The position numbers and the translations under genes were made by a program. Of a stretch of DNA of 12,401 nt, positions 1 to 6,648 are shown in pieces. The notes beneath the pieces were generated by a model. The model saw only the letters and a list, made by a program, of their open reading frames with translations. It made no database searches and was not told where the DNA came from. The stretch comes from JAAZNO01 sp012798275 (lineage in GTDB: Bacteria > Chloroflexota > Anaerolineae > B4-G1 > SLSP01), in the NCBI GenBank assembly GCA_035347995.1, contig DAOPQD010000093.1, forward strand, positions 1 to 12,401, written 5' to 3'. Position 1 is the first letter of the stretch. The number at the start of each line of letters is the position of its first letter.

Positions 1-45
1 GTGAGCCATAGCCCGTGAGCAGAGGCTGCAACAGCTCACCGCTGC

Positions 46-68
46 GGCTGGGGATAGAATCCCCAGCC
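46..68. repeat. Perfect 10-bp inverted repeat, 3-nt loop
   Basis: GGCTGGGGAT (46-55) and ATCCCCAGCC (59-68) are exact reverse complements around AGA. No T-run follows on either strand, so a canonical intrinsic terminator is unlikely. It may be part of an interspersed palindromic repeat or a transcript-end hairpin of a gene to the left of the window. Confidence 0.75.
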
Positions 69-80
69 TGACAGGAGCCA

Positions 81-115
81 ACCGCGCTGAAGCGCGGTGT
101 TTGAGGACGTAGCAG
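81..115. repeat. Palindromic interspersed element, left copy
   Basis: ACCGCGCT-GA-AGCGCGGT (81-98) is a perfect 8-bp palindrome with a 2-nt centre, followed by TGTTTGAGGACGTAGCA. The same CCGCGCTGAAGCGCG core, then TGTTTG and later GACGTAGCA, recurs at 12146-12197 beyond the last gene. The two copies therefore belong to one repeat family, with extra sequence between the blocks in the right copy. Confidence 0.7.
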
Positions 116-140
116 CCCCGGGGGCAAGGAATTTCTAATT

Positions 141-180
141 TTATTCGTGAAATTCGTGTTCATTCGGGGCCATTTTCGAA
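141..180 (+). repeat. Degenerate 10-bp-period repeat in the leader of gene 1
   Basis: Four successive decamers, TTATTCGTGA, AATTCGTGTT, CATTCGGGGC and CATTTTCGAA, share a nATTCGTGnn pattern in exact 10-bp register. Part of this tract (155-177) resembles the leader of the kinase gene starting at 6649. It could be a family of interspersed repeats or a regulatory array. No binding protein can be named. Confidence 0.6.
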
Positions 181-185
181 GGAGG
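180..185 (+). promoter_or_regulatory. Ribosome binding site of gene 1
   Basis: AGGAGG lies 5 nt upstream of the ATG at 191 and is a full Shine-Dalgarno match, which fixes the start of the first kinase gene. Confidence 0.85.
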
Positions 186-190
186 CTGCG

Positions 191-1921
191 ATGAGCCTGA
201 ATACAGGTGCTACACTCCAGGGACGTTATCGGGTCGCGCGCCTGCTGGGACAGGGTGGCATGGGGGCCGTTTACCGTGTTTGGGACCTGCGTCTGAACGC
301 CCCTCGCGCCGTGAAGGAGTTGACGCCGCAGCCCGGCATTGACGCGGAATTGCTGGCGCAGCTCCGCCAGCAGTTTCAGCAGGAAGCGGCGGTGCTGGCC
401 AACCTCAGCCACCCCAATCTGGTGCGGGTGACCGATTTCTTCGAGGAAGGCGGCAACGTCTACCTGGTGATGGATTTCATTGAAGGGGAAAGCCTCGCCG
501 AGCGCATCGCCAGGGAGGGCCAGCTTCCCGAAGCGCAGGTGCTCGTCTGGGCGGATCAATTGCTTGATGCGTTGGAATATTGCCATGGGCAGGGCATCAT
601 TCACCGCGACATCAAACCCCAGAACGTGATCGTGCGTCCCGACGGGCGCGTGATCCTTGTGGATTTTGGGCTGGTGAAGCTCTGGAATCCCGCTGACCCG
701 CGCACGCGCACGGCGATCCGCTCCATGGGGACGCCGGAATACGCTCCGCCGGAGCAATACGATTCGCAGCTGGGGTTCACCGACGCGCGCAGCGACCTCT
801 ACAGCCTGGGGGCGACGCTCTATCACGCCTTGACCGGGCAATCGCCGCCTACCGCGACGATGCGGATTGTCAACCCTGCTGCCCTCGTCCCTGTACGGCA
901 GATCAATCCACGGGTGAGCCCCTCCCTCGAGGCGATCCTGTTGCGTGCCCTGGAACTTCAACCCGAGGCGCGCTTTCAGACGGCAACGGAGATGCGGCTG
1001 GCGTTGCGACAGGGTGGGATCGCGGCGCCAGCGGCGGTCATGCCTTCGGGTACGGCGGTGATGGGGGCCTATTTGCCCGTCGCGCCGCCACAACCTGCGC
1101 CTGCGGGAATGTCGCCCCGGCGGGTCTCCCCCTGGCTCATCGGCGGACTGATAGCGGCCGTGTTGGTGGTGTTGGTGTTGGCCGGACTGACGCTTGCCAA
1201 TTTGCTTGGCTCGGGACGCGGAACGCCGGTGACAACGGGCGGCATCACGACGACGCCGGCGCAATCTACCGCCACGCAGGAGATCGCGGTCACCGAGCTC
1301 ACCGAATCCCCCACGGAGGAGCTCGCGACCGAGGCGCCGACTGCCACGGCAACCGCAACTGCGACCGCCACTGCGACCGCCACGGCGACACCGAAACCTA
1401 CCGTGACGTCGGCTCCCATGCGGACCCCAACGCCGACGGAGACTGCTACTCCAACGGAGACTCCCACGGAGACTCCCACTCCTGCCTGCCCCGACGTGAC
1501 CGGTCCCTTCGCCGACATCTGGCGCGCGGAACAGGCGCGGTTGGGCTGCGCCTCCAATGCCGCGCACACGACCTGGATGGCAATCGAGAACTTTGAGAAG
1601 GGCCTCATGTTCTGGCGCGAGGACCACGATCGCATCTACGCCGTGTATCAGAGTGGCAGCTGGCAGGGCTTTGCCAATGCCTGGCATGAGGGCGATCCTA
1701 CGTACACGTGCGGCACAGAAACGACGCCGCCGACGCCCCTGCGCGGATTTGGCAAGGTTTGGTGCACCTACGCTTCCGTGAGCGGCGGATTGGGGGAAGC
1801 GCTGGAGCTGGAGCGCGGCTTTGATGCTCCGGTGCAGGATTTCGAGCGCGGCGTCATCCTGCGGCTAGACACGGGCGAAACTTATCTGCTGTTTGCGGAT
1901 GGAAAATGGAGTAAACGCTGA
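191..1921 (+). CDS. Membrane Ser/Thr protein kinase with W/G-rich extracytoplasmic module
   Basis: This 576-residue Hanks-type kinase should phosphorylate Ser/Thr on cytosolic targets in response to an outside signal. Visible kinase parts are the Gly loop GQGGMGAV (20-27), catalytic K42, helix-C E65, HRD at 138-140, DFG at 158-160, and the activation segment ending GTPEYAPPEQY (180-190). The kinase domain spans about 12-273. One membrane helix follows at about 314-338, then a Thr/Ala/Pro linker with a (TA)8T run at 384-400. The C-terminal part (433-576) holds two related halves, about 451-497 and 534-573, each with an LG.A start, an FE-G pattern and a final G-W pattern. Such modules are seen on secreted Chloroflexota proteins; the ligand is unknown. 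C433, C453, C507 and C525 could form disulfides. The stop overlaps the next start by one base (TGATG), indicating translational coupling to the phosphatase gene. The kinase call is firm; the sensor role is inferred. Confidence 0.95.
   Translation: MSLNTGATLQGRYRVARLLGQGGMGAVYRVWDLRLNAPRAVKELTPQPGIDAELLAQLRQQFQQEAAVLANLSHPNLVRVTDFFEEGGNVYLVMDFIEGESLAERIAREGQLPEAQVLVWADQLLDALEYCHGQGIIHRDIKPQNVIVRPDGRVILVDFGLVKLWNPADPRTRTAIRSMGTPEYAPPEQYDSQLGFTDARSDLYSLGATLYHALTGQSPPTATMRIVNPAALVPVRQINPRVSPSLEAILLRALELQPEARFQTATEMRLALRQGGIAAPAAVMPSGTAVMGAYLPVAPPQPAPAGMSPRRVSPWLIGGLIAAVLVVLVLAGLTLANLLGSGRGTPVTTGGITTTPAQSTATQEIAVTELTESPTEELATEAPTATATATATATATATATPKPTVTSAPMRTPTPTETATPTETPTETPTPACPDVTGPFADIWRAEQARLGCASNAAHTTWMAIENFEKGLMFWREDHDRIYAVYQSGSWQGFANAWHEGDPTYTCGTETTPPTPLRGFGKVWCTYASVSGGLGEALELERGFDAPVQDFERGVILRLDTGETYLLFADGKWSKR
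1340..1390 (+). repeat. Thr-Ala dipeptide coding repeat
   Basis: Codons 384-400 of the first kinase alternate ACN and GCN, giving (TA)8T. The third bases vary, so selection or old expansion at the protein level is more likely than recent slippage. It lies in the extracytoplasmic linker just outside the membrane helix. Confidence 0.85.
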
Positions 1922-3897
1922 TGCCCTACACGAAAGTGTGTCCTCATTGCGGGGCTGAAAATGTCGAGGAGACCCCACCTCCGCCCGGCGAGCCCCGGTT
2001 TTGCATTCAGTGCGGCGCCCGATTGGAGACGACGGAAGCAGCGCCGGGTGGCGAGGCGATTCTGGGACGGGCGTTGCGGGAATTTCGGGGCACGTCGGGG
2101 AGGCCCAAGCCCCAGTCCCCTCGAGCGGTGGCCTCCCCTCGTGCGCCGCGGCGATCTCAGACGAAGATCCTGAATGAGAATCCCGCCCCTCCGGCGCCAC
2201 TGCCGACGAGCCCGCCGGGCCTGGCAGGGCCAACTGCGCCGTTGCGACCGGAATCGCCGCCTTCCGCTCTCTCGTCTGGAGGGGCGGTCACCGTGCCGGC
2301 GACTCCTCTCGTTCCTGCGGGAAGCGGGCCCGTGAAACCTTTCACCCCCGGGGCGATTTTCGCCCAACGCTACCACATCCTCACGGCGCGCGAACTGAGC
2401 TATTCGGTCTACTATGACGCCGTTGACCTGCGCTGTCCCAACGCGGCATGTCGCACCCTGCACCCGCAGGCGCCGCCCGGCGGTTTGTGTGCGCGCTGCG
2501 CGACGCCGCTCAATACGGTGTTGATTCACGAACGCCGTGCGCCGGGTGAAGGGGCTTTGCCGCCGGATGCGGCGGTGCTCGCCGTGAGCCGCACCACTCA
2601 CCCCGATATTTTGCCACATCGGGACATGCTGGTTTTTCAGCAGGCGGTGTACACCGTGGTGGAGCATCCGGGACGCTGGGGCGTGTTGGTGCGCGGACGC
2701 CGTGTCCACACTTCCGGCGATGCGCTGATGCTGCTCGCCCCCATCGGACGGGTGTTGAGCTATTTGCATCAGCAAGGCCTCGCCTTCACGCCGGCGACCA
2801 TGTCGCTGCTGGAAAACCTGGAGCAGGTGATCTCTTTTGGCGGAGATGGGGCGGTGAAGGTGGCCGATCTCAGCGTCTGCGCGCCGTTTTCCAGCGCCGA
2901 TGGCGGTCGGGCGCAGGTGGCGCGCGACATCGCCTTCCTGGGACAGACGCTCGGTTATCTCACGACCGGCGTCACGCCCCTGCCGGGGGCGCTCGACACC
3001 CTCCCTGAGGAGCACCGGGAGGTGATCGCTGGAGCGCTGCAGGGGCAATATCCGACCGTGGCGGCGATGCTGGCGGACTTGCCGCTGGCGTCTGCTCCCG
3101 GCGCGGCGCGCCCTCTCAGGCCGATTCACGGACAGGCGACCGATTCCGGGCGCAAACACGCCCGCAACGAGGATTCCGTGGTCACCTTCACCTTCGACAA
3201 GGCGCAGCAGGGGGGCGCGGTGCCGATTGGCTTCTACATGGTCGCTGACGGCATGGGCGGCCATGACGCGGGAGACGTCGCCAGCCGCATGGTCTATCAG
3301 GTCGTGACGGAATGGATTCTCAAGAGCAAGGTGCTCCCCGACCTGCGTAAGGAGACCCGCAAGTTCACCACGGAAAACGTCCCCGGAAATCTGCTTCAGG
3401 AGGCGATCCAGGCCGCCAACAAGACGCTGGCCCATCACGCCAGCGCGCAGCAGAGCAACATGGGATCCACGGTCACGGCGGCGTTGATCATCGGGAATGT
3501 GGCCACGATTGCGAACGTGGGGGACAGCCGAACTTACCTGCTGCGGGAGGGGCAGCTGCGGCAGATCACGCAGGATCATTCCCTGGTGGCGCGGTTGGTA
3601 CAGGCGCACGTCATCACGGCGGAGCAAGCGCGCAGCTATCCGCAGCGGAACCAGATCTATCGGTCATTGGGCCAGCAGGAGAATGTCGAAGTAGACACGT
3701 TCACCGTGTTGCTGTCGCGGGGCGACCGTCTGATCCTCTGCAGCGATGGCTTGTGGGAAATGGTGCTCGACGCTGAGATCCAACGTTTCGTCGAGACGGG
3801 GCGGAGCCCTCAGCAGGCGTGTGATGCGCTCGTCGCCGCGGCGAACGCGGCCGGTGGAGAAGACAACATCTCGGTGATTGTGGTGGAGCTGGAATAG
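1921..3897 (+). CDS. PP2C-family Ser/Thr phosphatase fused to zinc ribbon and degenerate kinase-like domain
   Basis: This 658-residue soluble protein probably dephosphorylates targets of the neighbouring kinases. An N-terminal zinc ribbon uses C7, C10, C28 and C31. A Pro-rich linker covers about 60-140. Residues 148-387 resemble a kinase fold starting like its neighbours (FAQRYHIL), but the Gly loop is replaced by ARELSYSVYYDAVD, no VAIK-type lysine is evident, HRD is lost near 289-293, and DFG is replaced by ADLSV (315-319). A second Cys cluster (C172, C177, C190, C193) sits inside its N-lobe. The C-terminal PP2C domain (about 403-658) is intact: RNED with D418, DGMGGH (443-448), GSTVTAA (515-521), NVGDSR (532-537), SDGLW with D609, and GEDN with D648, giving the metal-binding Asp set. 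No membrane helix is present. The ATG overlaps the upstream stop and no separate strong ribosome site is needed. The phosphatase call is firm; pseudokinase status rests on motif loss. Confidence 0.93.
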   Translation: MPYTKVCPHCGAENVEETPPPPGEPRFCIQCGARLETTEAAPGGEAILGRALREFRGTSGRPKPQSPRAVASPRAPRRSQTKILNENPAPPAPLPTSPPGLAGPTAPLRPESPPSALSSGGAVTVPATPLVPAGSGPVKPFTPGAIFAQRYHILTARELSYSVYYDAVDLRCPNAACRTLHPQAPPGGLCARCATPLNTVLIHERRAPGEGALPPDAAVLAVSRTTHPDILPHRDMLVFQQAVYTVVEHPGRWGVLVRGRRVHTSGDALMLLAPIGRVLSYLHQQGLAFTPATMSLLENLEQVISFGGDGAVKVADLSVCAPFSSADGGRAQVARDIAFLGQTLGYLTTGVTPLPGALDTLPEEHREVIAGALQGQYPTVAAMLADLPLASAPGAARPLRPIHGQATDSGRKHARNEDSVVTFTFDKAQQGGAVPIGFYMVADGMGGHDAGDVASRMVYQVVTEWILKSKVLPDLRKETRKFTTENVPGNLLQEAIQAANKTLAHHASAQQSNMGSTVTAALIIGNVATIANVGDSRTYLLREGQLRQITQDHSLVARLVQAHVITAEQARSYPQRNQIYRSLGQQENVEVDTFTVLLSRGDRLILCSDGLWEMVLDAEIQRFVETGRSPQQACDALVAAANAAGGEDNISVIVVELE

Positions 3898-3938
3898 CGT
3901 CGTTGTGACGACTCTCTTCTCACGGCTCTCTATTCTCG

Positions 3939-3946
3939 AAGGAGGG
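3939..3946 (+). promoter_or_regulatory. Ribosome binding site of the LysM gene
   Basis: AAGGAGGG ends 2 nt before the ATG at 3949, with the GGAGG core at 3941-3945. It supports this start over the in-frame Met at residue 9. A short GTCGT/ACGAC hairpin at 3899-3912 lies just after the phosphatase stop but has no convincing T-tract. Confidence 0.75.
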
Positions 3947-3948
3947 AC

Positions 3949-4380
3949 ATGTTCCACGCGGAATCGCGGATCATGATTTTGGGGGCGTTGGTGCTGCTGG
4001 CCTTGATCGGGATCGGGCTGGGGTGGGGCGCCCATGCCATGGCGGACAAAGCCGGGCTGCAGGGTGACGTCATCCCTTCGCCGCAAACGGCGGTAACGCC
4101 GACCGCGACGTCGCCGGTCACCGCGACGTTGACCCTCCCCTCGCCGACCATGACACCGACGCCGCAGCAGCAAATCATCGTGCAGCCGGGGGAGAGCCTT
4201 TACGCGGTCTGTCGGCGTTATTGCCCGCAGAACTGGGGTCCCGGCGCCCTGGATGACGCGCTGCGCCACTATGCCACGCAGGTAGCGGCGCTCAACGCTC
4301 TGCCATGGAATGAGGCGATCAACGGGTACGCGATCCATCCGGGGAATGTGCTGAACATGCCGCCGTGTCCGGTGCGTTGA
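3949..4380 (+). CDS. Small membrane-anchored LysM-domain protein
   Basis: The product has 143 residues. An N-terminal hydrophobic helix at about 8-27 is an uncleaved anchor or signal segment. A Thr/Pro-rich linker covers about 41-73. A C-terminal LysM-like domain (about 76-138) begins IIVQPGESLYAVCRRY and ends IHPGNVLNMP, matching the usual opening (V-PG-SL) and closing (I-PG--L--P) of LysM. LysM domains usually bind peptidoglycan or other GlcNAc-containing glycans, so this part is predicted outside the membrane. It is longer than a minimal LysM, with an insertion around residues 94-112, and has C88 and C92 plus C140, which could form a disulfide. It follows the phosphatase gene after 51 bp with a strong ribosome site, so it is probably in the same transcript. 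A role as a wall-contact partner of the kinases is inferred. Confidence 0.82.
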   Translation: MFHAESRIMILGALVLLALIGIGLGWGAHAMADKAGLQGDVIPSPQTAVTPTATSPVTATLTLPSPTMTPTPQQQIIVQPGESLYAVCRRYCPQNWGPGALDDALRHYATQVAALNALPWNEAINGYAIHPGNVLNMPPCPVR

Positions 4381-4532
4381 GTGAGGCATACATCACCCCC
4401 TCACAGAGACGCAGCGGGCCTCGAGTCGGGTCACAGCCGGCTTGAAATACAAACTTTGCGTTAGCGCTGTTTTTGTATCCTTACTTCTTTTTCAGGAACG
4501 CTTGACGATATTCTTGAGTGGCATCTGCTATC
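4381..4532. other. Longest internal intergenic gap, candidate promoter/operator region
   Basis: This gap of about 150 bp separates genes 1-3 from genes 4-7. It begins with a weak GTGAGG/CCTCAC hairpin (4381-4404) without a T-run, then becomes AT-rich from 4440 and holds a dyad-symmetric element. It is the most likely place for a new promoter. No convincing -35/-10 pair with 16-18 bp spacing was found; TTGACG at 4502 and TATCAT at 4529 are 21 bp apart. Confidence 0.5.
4447..4478. promoter_or_regulatory. 32-bp imperfect dyad, candidate operator
   Basis: ATACAAA (4447-4453) and TTTGTAT (4472-4478) are exact reverse complements, and the inner GCG (4458-4460) and CGC (4465-4467) share the same centre at 4462.5. 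Co-centred arms spaced like this suit a dimeric DNA-binding protein. The AT-rich outer arms make a strong terminator hairpin unlikely, though a T-rich stretch follows at 4481-4492. Confidence 0.45.
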
Positions 4533-6593
4533 ATGCAACATGAACTTCCGGCCTTACCGTTAGGGTACGCCCTGCAGGGGCGGTATCAGATCCTCAAGAA
4601 GCTGGGATCGGGGGGGTATGGCTCCGTTTACCTGGCGGAAGACCTGCGCCTGCGCGGTCGTCAGGTCGCGGTGAAGGAGCTCAGCGATCCCTCCGAGTCG
4701 GGACAGCAGCTCTTCAAGCAGGAGGCGCAGGTGCTTGCGGCCCTCGATCATCCCGGGCTGGTGCGCGTCTCGGATTTCTTCGGCGAGGGGCGCAGCTATT
4801 ATCTTGTGATGGATTACATCGCCGGGCAGGACTTGCTTGACATGGTGGTGAAGGCGGGAAAGCAACGTCGTCATTTGCCCCTGGCCAAAGTGGTGGATTG
4901 GATAACGCAGGTCTGCGACGCGGTGGCATACCTGCATGAGCAGCAGCCGCCCATTATCCACCGCGATATCAAGCCGAACAACGTGCGCCTCACGCAGAAG
5001 GAGCGCGCGATCCTGGTGGATTTTGGGATCGCCAAGATTGACCCGCACGCCAAGACTCAGGTGATGGCCAAGGCGGTGTCGCAGGGGTTTTCCCCGCCGG
5101 AGCAGTACGGCCTGGGCGCGGGGACTGACACGCGCTCGGATGTCTACGCGCTGGGGGCGACGCTCTATTGCGTTCTCACGCTCGCGCCGCCGCCAGATAG
5201 CTTCGAGCGGATGGTGCGCGGGACGCCGCTCACGCCGCCTTCGCAGCTCAATCCCCAGGTGGGACCAGCGCTGGAGAAAGTAGTCTTGCAGGCGATGGCG
5301 GTGAATAGCGCGCAGCGCTACCGGGACGCGGGCGAGATGTTGGCCGCGCTGCAGACGGCGACGGGACATCCGGTCACGCAGCGGCCGGGCGTCGTCGTAC
5401 GGCGGCCTCTGGTGACGCCGTCGGCCGCGCAGCTCACTCCTCCTCCGCCCTCGCGTGAGGAAAGCAGCCCGCCGCCACGACCTCCCACGGTGGGGCGCGG
5501 TTCGTCCCCGGGGATCACCTGTCCCCAGTGCGGGGCCTTTGTGCGACTTGGCGCGCGCTTCTGTCCGCAGTGCGGCAAGACGATGGACACGAGCCATCGT
5601 TGCCCGACGTGCGCGACGCCGTATCGCCCCGGCGCGCGTTTCTGCGCTAAGTGCGGCGCGACTTTGCCCATCACGGCGCCGCGCGAATCTTCCTCCGTGT
5701 CGGCGCCGGCAGTGCCTGGGGAGGAGAGCGCCCCTCCGCTGCCCCCGTCCCCTCCTCCGCCGTCGGATCGGGTTGCCGAAGGGCGGCAGCATTTGCGGGA
5801 GGGTCGCTTCGCGGAAGCCGTGGCCGCGTTCGAAGCGGCGTTGCAGGCGGAAACGCAACCCGCCGACGTGTACCTTGACTTGGGGAAAGCCCATCTGCGA
5901 TTGCAGCACGATGAGGCTGCCAGCGTGGCCTTCGAAAAGGGCCTGGAGCACCATCCACAGGCTTCGCAGCTGCACGCCGCGTTGGGGAAGGCGCTGCTGA
6001 AGCTGGGACGCCCGGCGGCGGCGTTGGAGCACCTGGAGCAGGCGTTGACCCTGACGCCCGACGATCTCGAGCTGTTGCGGCTGACGGCGGACGCGGCCTT
6101 CAATCTGGGCCGGTACGGCGCCGCGGCTCCGCATCTGGAACAGCTGCTGACCCATTCGCAGGATCCCCTTTTCCGCGGCCGCCTTGCCGTCTGCTATCTG
6201 AGGTTCGGCCGGGTGGACGAGGGCGAGCGGTTAGTGCAGGAGCTCACTCATCAGGAAAGCCTGCCTCCCGCCGAGCTGGAATTTCTCAAGGGTCTGGTCC
6301 ATTACCAGAAGGGGAATCAGCGTTGGGCGATGCGCGATTTCTATGACGCGCTGCGGCTGAATGCGAGACATGCGCTGGCGGAATTCTTCGTGGGGGAGAT
6401 CTATGCTCAATGGGGGCGGTGGCATGAAGCCATCGCCGCTTACGAGCAGAGCGCTGCGCTTGACCCCCTCGCGCCGGCGCCGCATCTGGGTCTGAGCGCC
6501 TGTTGGAAGGCGGTGGGCGATGTTGACAAGGCGGCAGCCGCCCGGCAACGCGCGTTGGCGCTCGACCCGAAGCTCGAATCGGTGAAGCCCTGA
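4533..6593 (+). CDS. Cytosolic Ser/Thr protein kinase with double zinc ribbon and TPR repeats
   Basis: No membrane helix is visible, so this kinase should act in the cytosol. Positions count from the possible GTG start at 4518 (691 residues); the ATG at 4533 is residue 6 and is preferred because a stop codon sits directly before the GTG. Neither start has a good Shine-Dalgarno. Kinase motifs are GSGGYGSV (30-37), K53, E69, HRD (148-150), N155, DFG (168-170) and SPPEQYG (192-198). A Pro-rich linker leads to two zinc ribbons with C335/C338/C349/C352 and C362/C365/C376/C379, each with a GARFC.-C-G pattern. After another Pro-rich spacer, about 418-686 forms roughly eight TPR-like helical hairpins, such as GRFAEAVAAFEAAL and GRWHEAIAAYEQSAALDP. 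TPRs bind partner proteins, so a scaffold or hub role is inferred. The kinase domain is clearly more diverged than those of genes 1, 5, 6 and 7. Confidence 0.94.
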   Translation: MQHELPALPLGYALQGRYQILKKLGSGGYGSVYLAEDLRLRGRQVAVKELSDPSESGQQLFKQEAQVLAALDHPGLVRVSDFFGEGRSYYLVMDYIAGQDLLDMVVKAGKQRRHLPLAKVVDWITQVCDAVAYLHEQQPPIIHRDIKPNNVRLTQKERAILVDFGIAKIDPHAKTQVMAKAVSQGFSPPEQYGLGAGTDTRSDVYALGATLYCVLTLAPPPDSFERMVRGTPLTPPSQLNPQVGPALEKVVLQAMAVNSAQRYRDAGEMLAALQTATGHPVTQRPGVVVRRPLVTPSAAQLTPPPPSREESSPPPRPPTVGRGSSPGITCPQCGAFVRLGARFCPQCGKTMDTSHRCPTCATPYRPGARFCAKCGATLPITAPRESSSVSAPAVPGEESAPPLPPSPPPPSDRVAEGRQHLREGRFAEAVAAFEAALQAETQPADVYLDLGKAHLRLQHDEAASVAFEKGLEHHPQASQLHAALGKALLKLGRPAAALEHLEQALTLTPDDLELLRLTADAAFNLGRYGAAAPHLEQLLTHSQDPLFRGRLAVCYLRFGRVDEGERLVQELTHQESLPPAELEFLKGLVHYQKGNQRWAMRDFYDALRLNARHALAEFFVGEIYAQWGRWHEAIAAYEQSAALDPLAPAPHLGLSACWKAVGDVDKAAAARQRALALDPKLESVKP

Positions 6594-6598
6594 TTTTC

Positions 6599-6644
6599 AA
6601 TTTCTGATCTGTCGTGTCCATCCGTGAACCATTTTCTGAGAGGA
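6599..6644 (+). promoter_or_regulatory. Leader of gene 5, related to the leader of gene 1, with ribosome site
   Basis: AATTTCT, CGTGTCCATCCGTG and CCATTTTC occur here in the same order as AATTTCT, CGTGTTCATTCGGGG and CCATTTTC at 130-177. The gene 1 version is about one 10-bp unit longer. GAGAGGA (6638-6644) is the Shine-Dalgarno site, 4 nt before the ATG at 6649. Confidence 0.6.
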
Positions 6645-6648
6645 TGCC

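Larger units (their letters stand above)
1..190. other. Intergenic region upstream of the cluster, repeat-rich
   Basis: No open reading frame with a credible start and ribosome site was seen here. The stretch holds a 10-bp inverted repeat (46-68), a palindromic element related to one beyond the last gene (81-115), and an AT-richer segment from about 129 to 180 built of degenerate 10-bp units that runs into the Shine-Dalgarno site of the first gene. No clear -35/-10 pair was recognised. The promoter may lie in the AT-richer segment, but that is a guess. Confidence 0.7.

Noticed and set aside
81..180. CRISPR array
   Set aside because: The repeats are short, degenerate and without spacers of regular length; no cas gene is in the window.
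1069..1635. Minus-strand frame with Val/Ala repeats opposite gene 1
   Set aside because: The repeats are the reverse of the Thr/Ala linker codons.
1882..3627. Long minus-strand reading frame opposite the phosphatase gene
   Set aside because: Arg/His-rich low-complexity translation typical of the antisense of GC-rich genes, with no domain; the + strand encodes a clear PP2C.
4502..4534. TTGACG and TATCAT as a promoter for gene 4
   Set aside because: The 21-bp spacing is too long for a standard promoter and the -10 box would overlap the preferred start codon.
4560..6155. Long minus-strand reading frame opposite the TPR kinase gene
   Set aside because: Antisense shadow rich in Arg with no recognisable motif.
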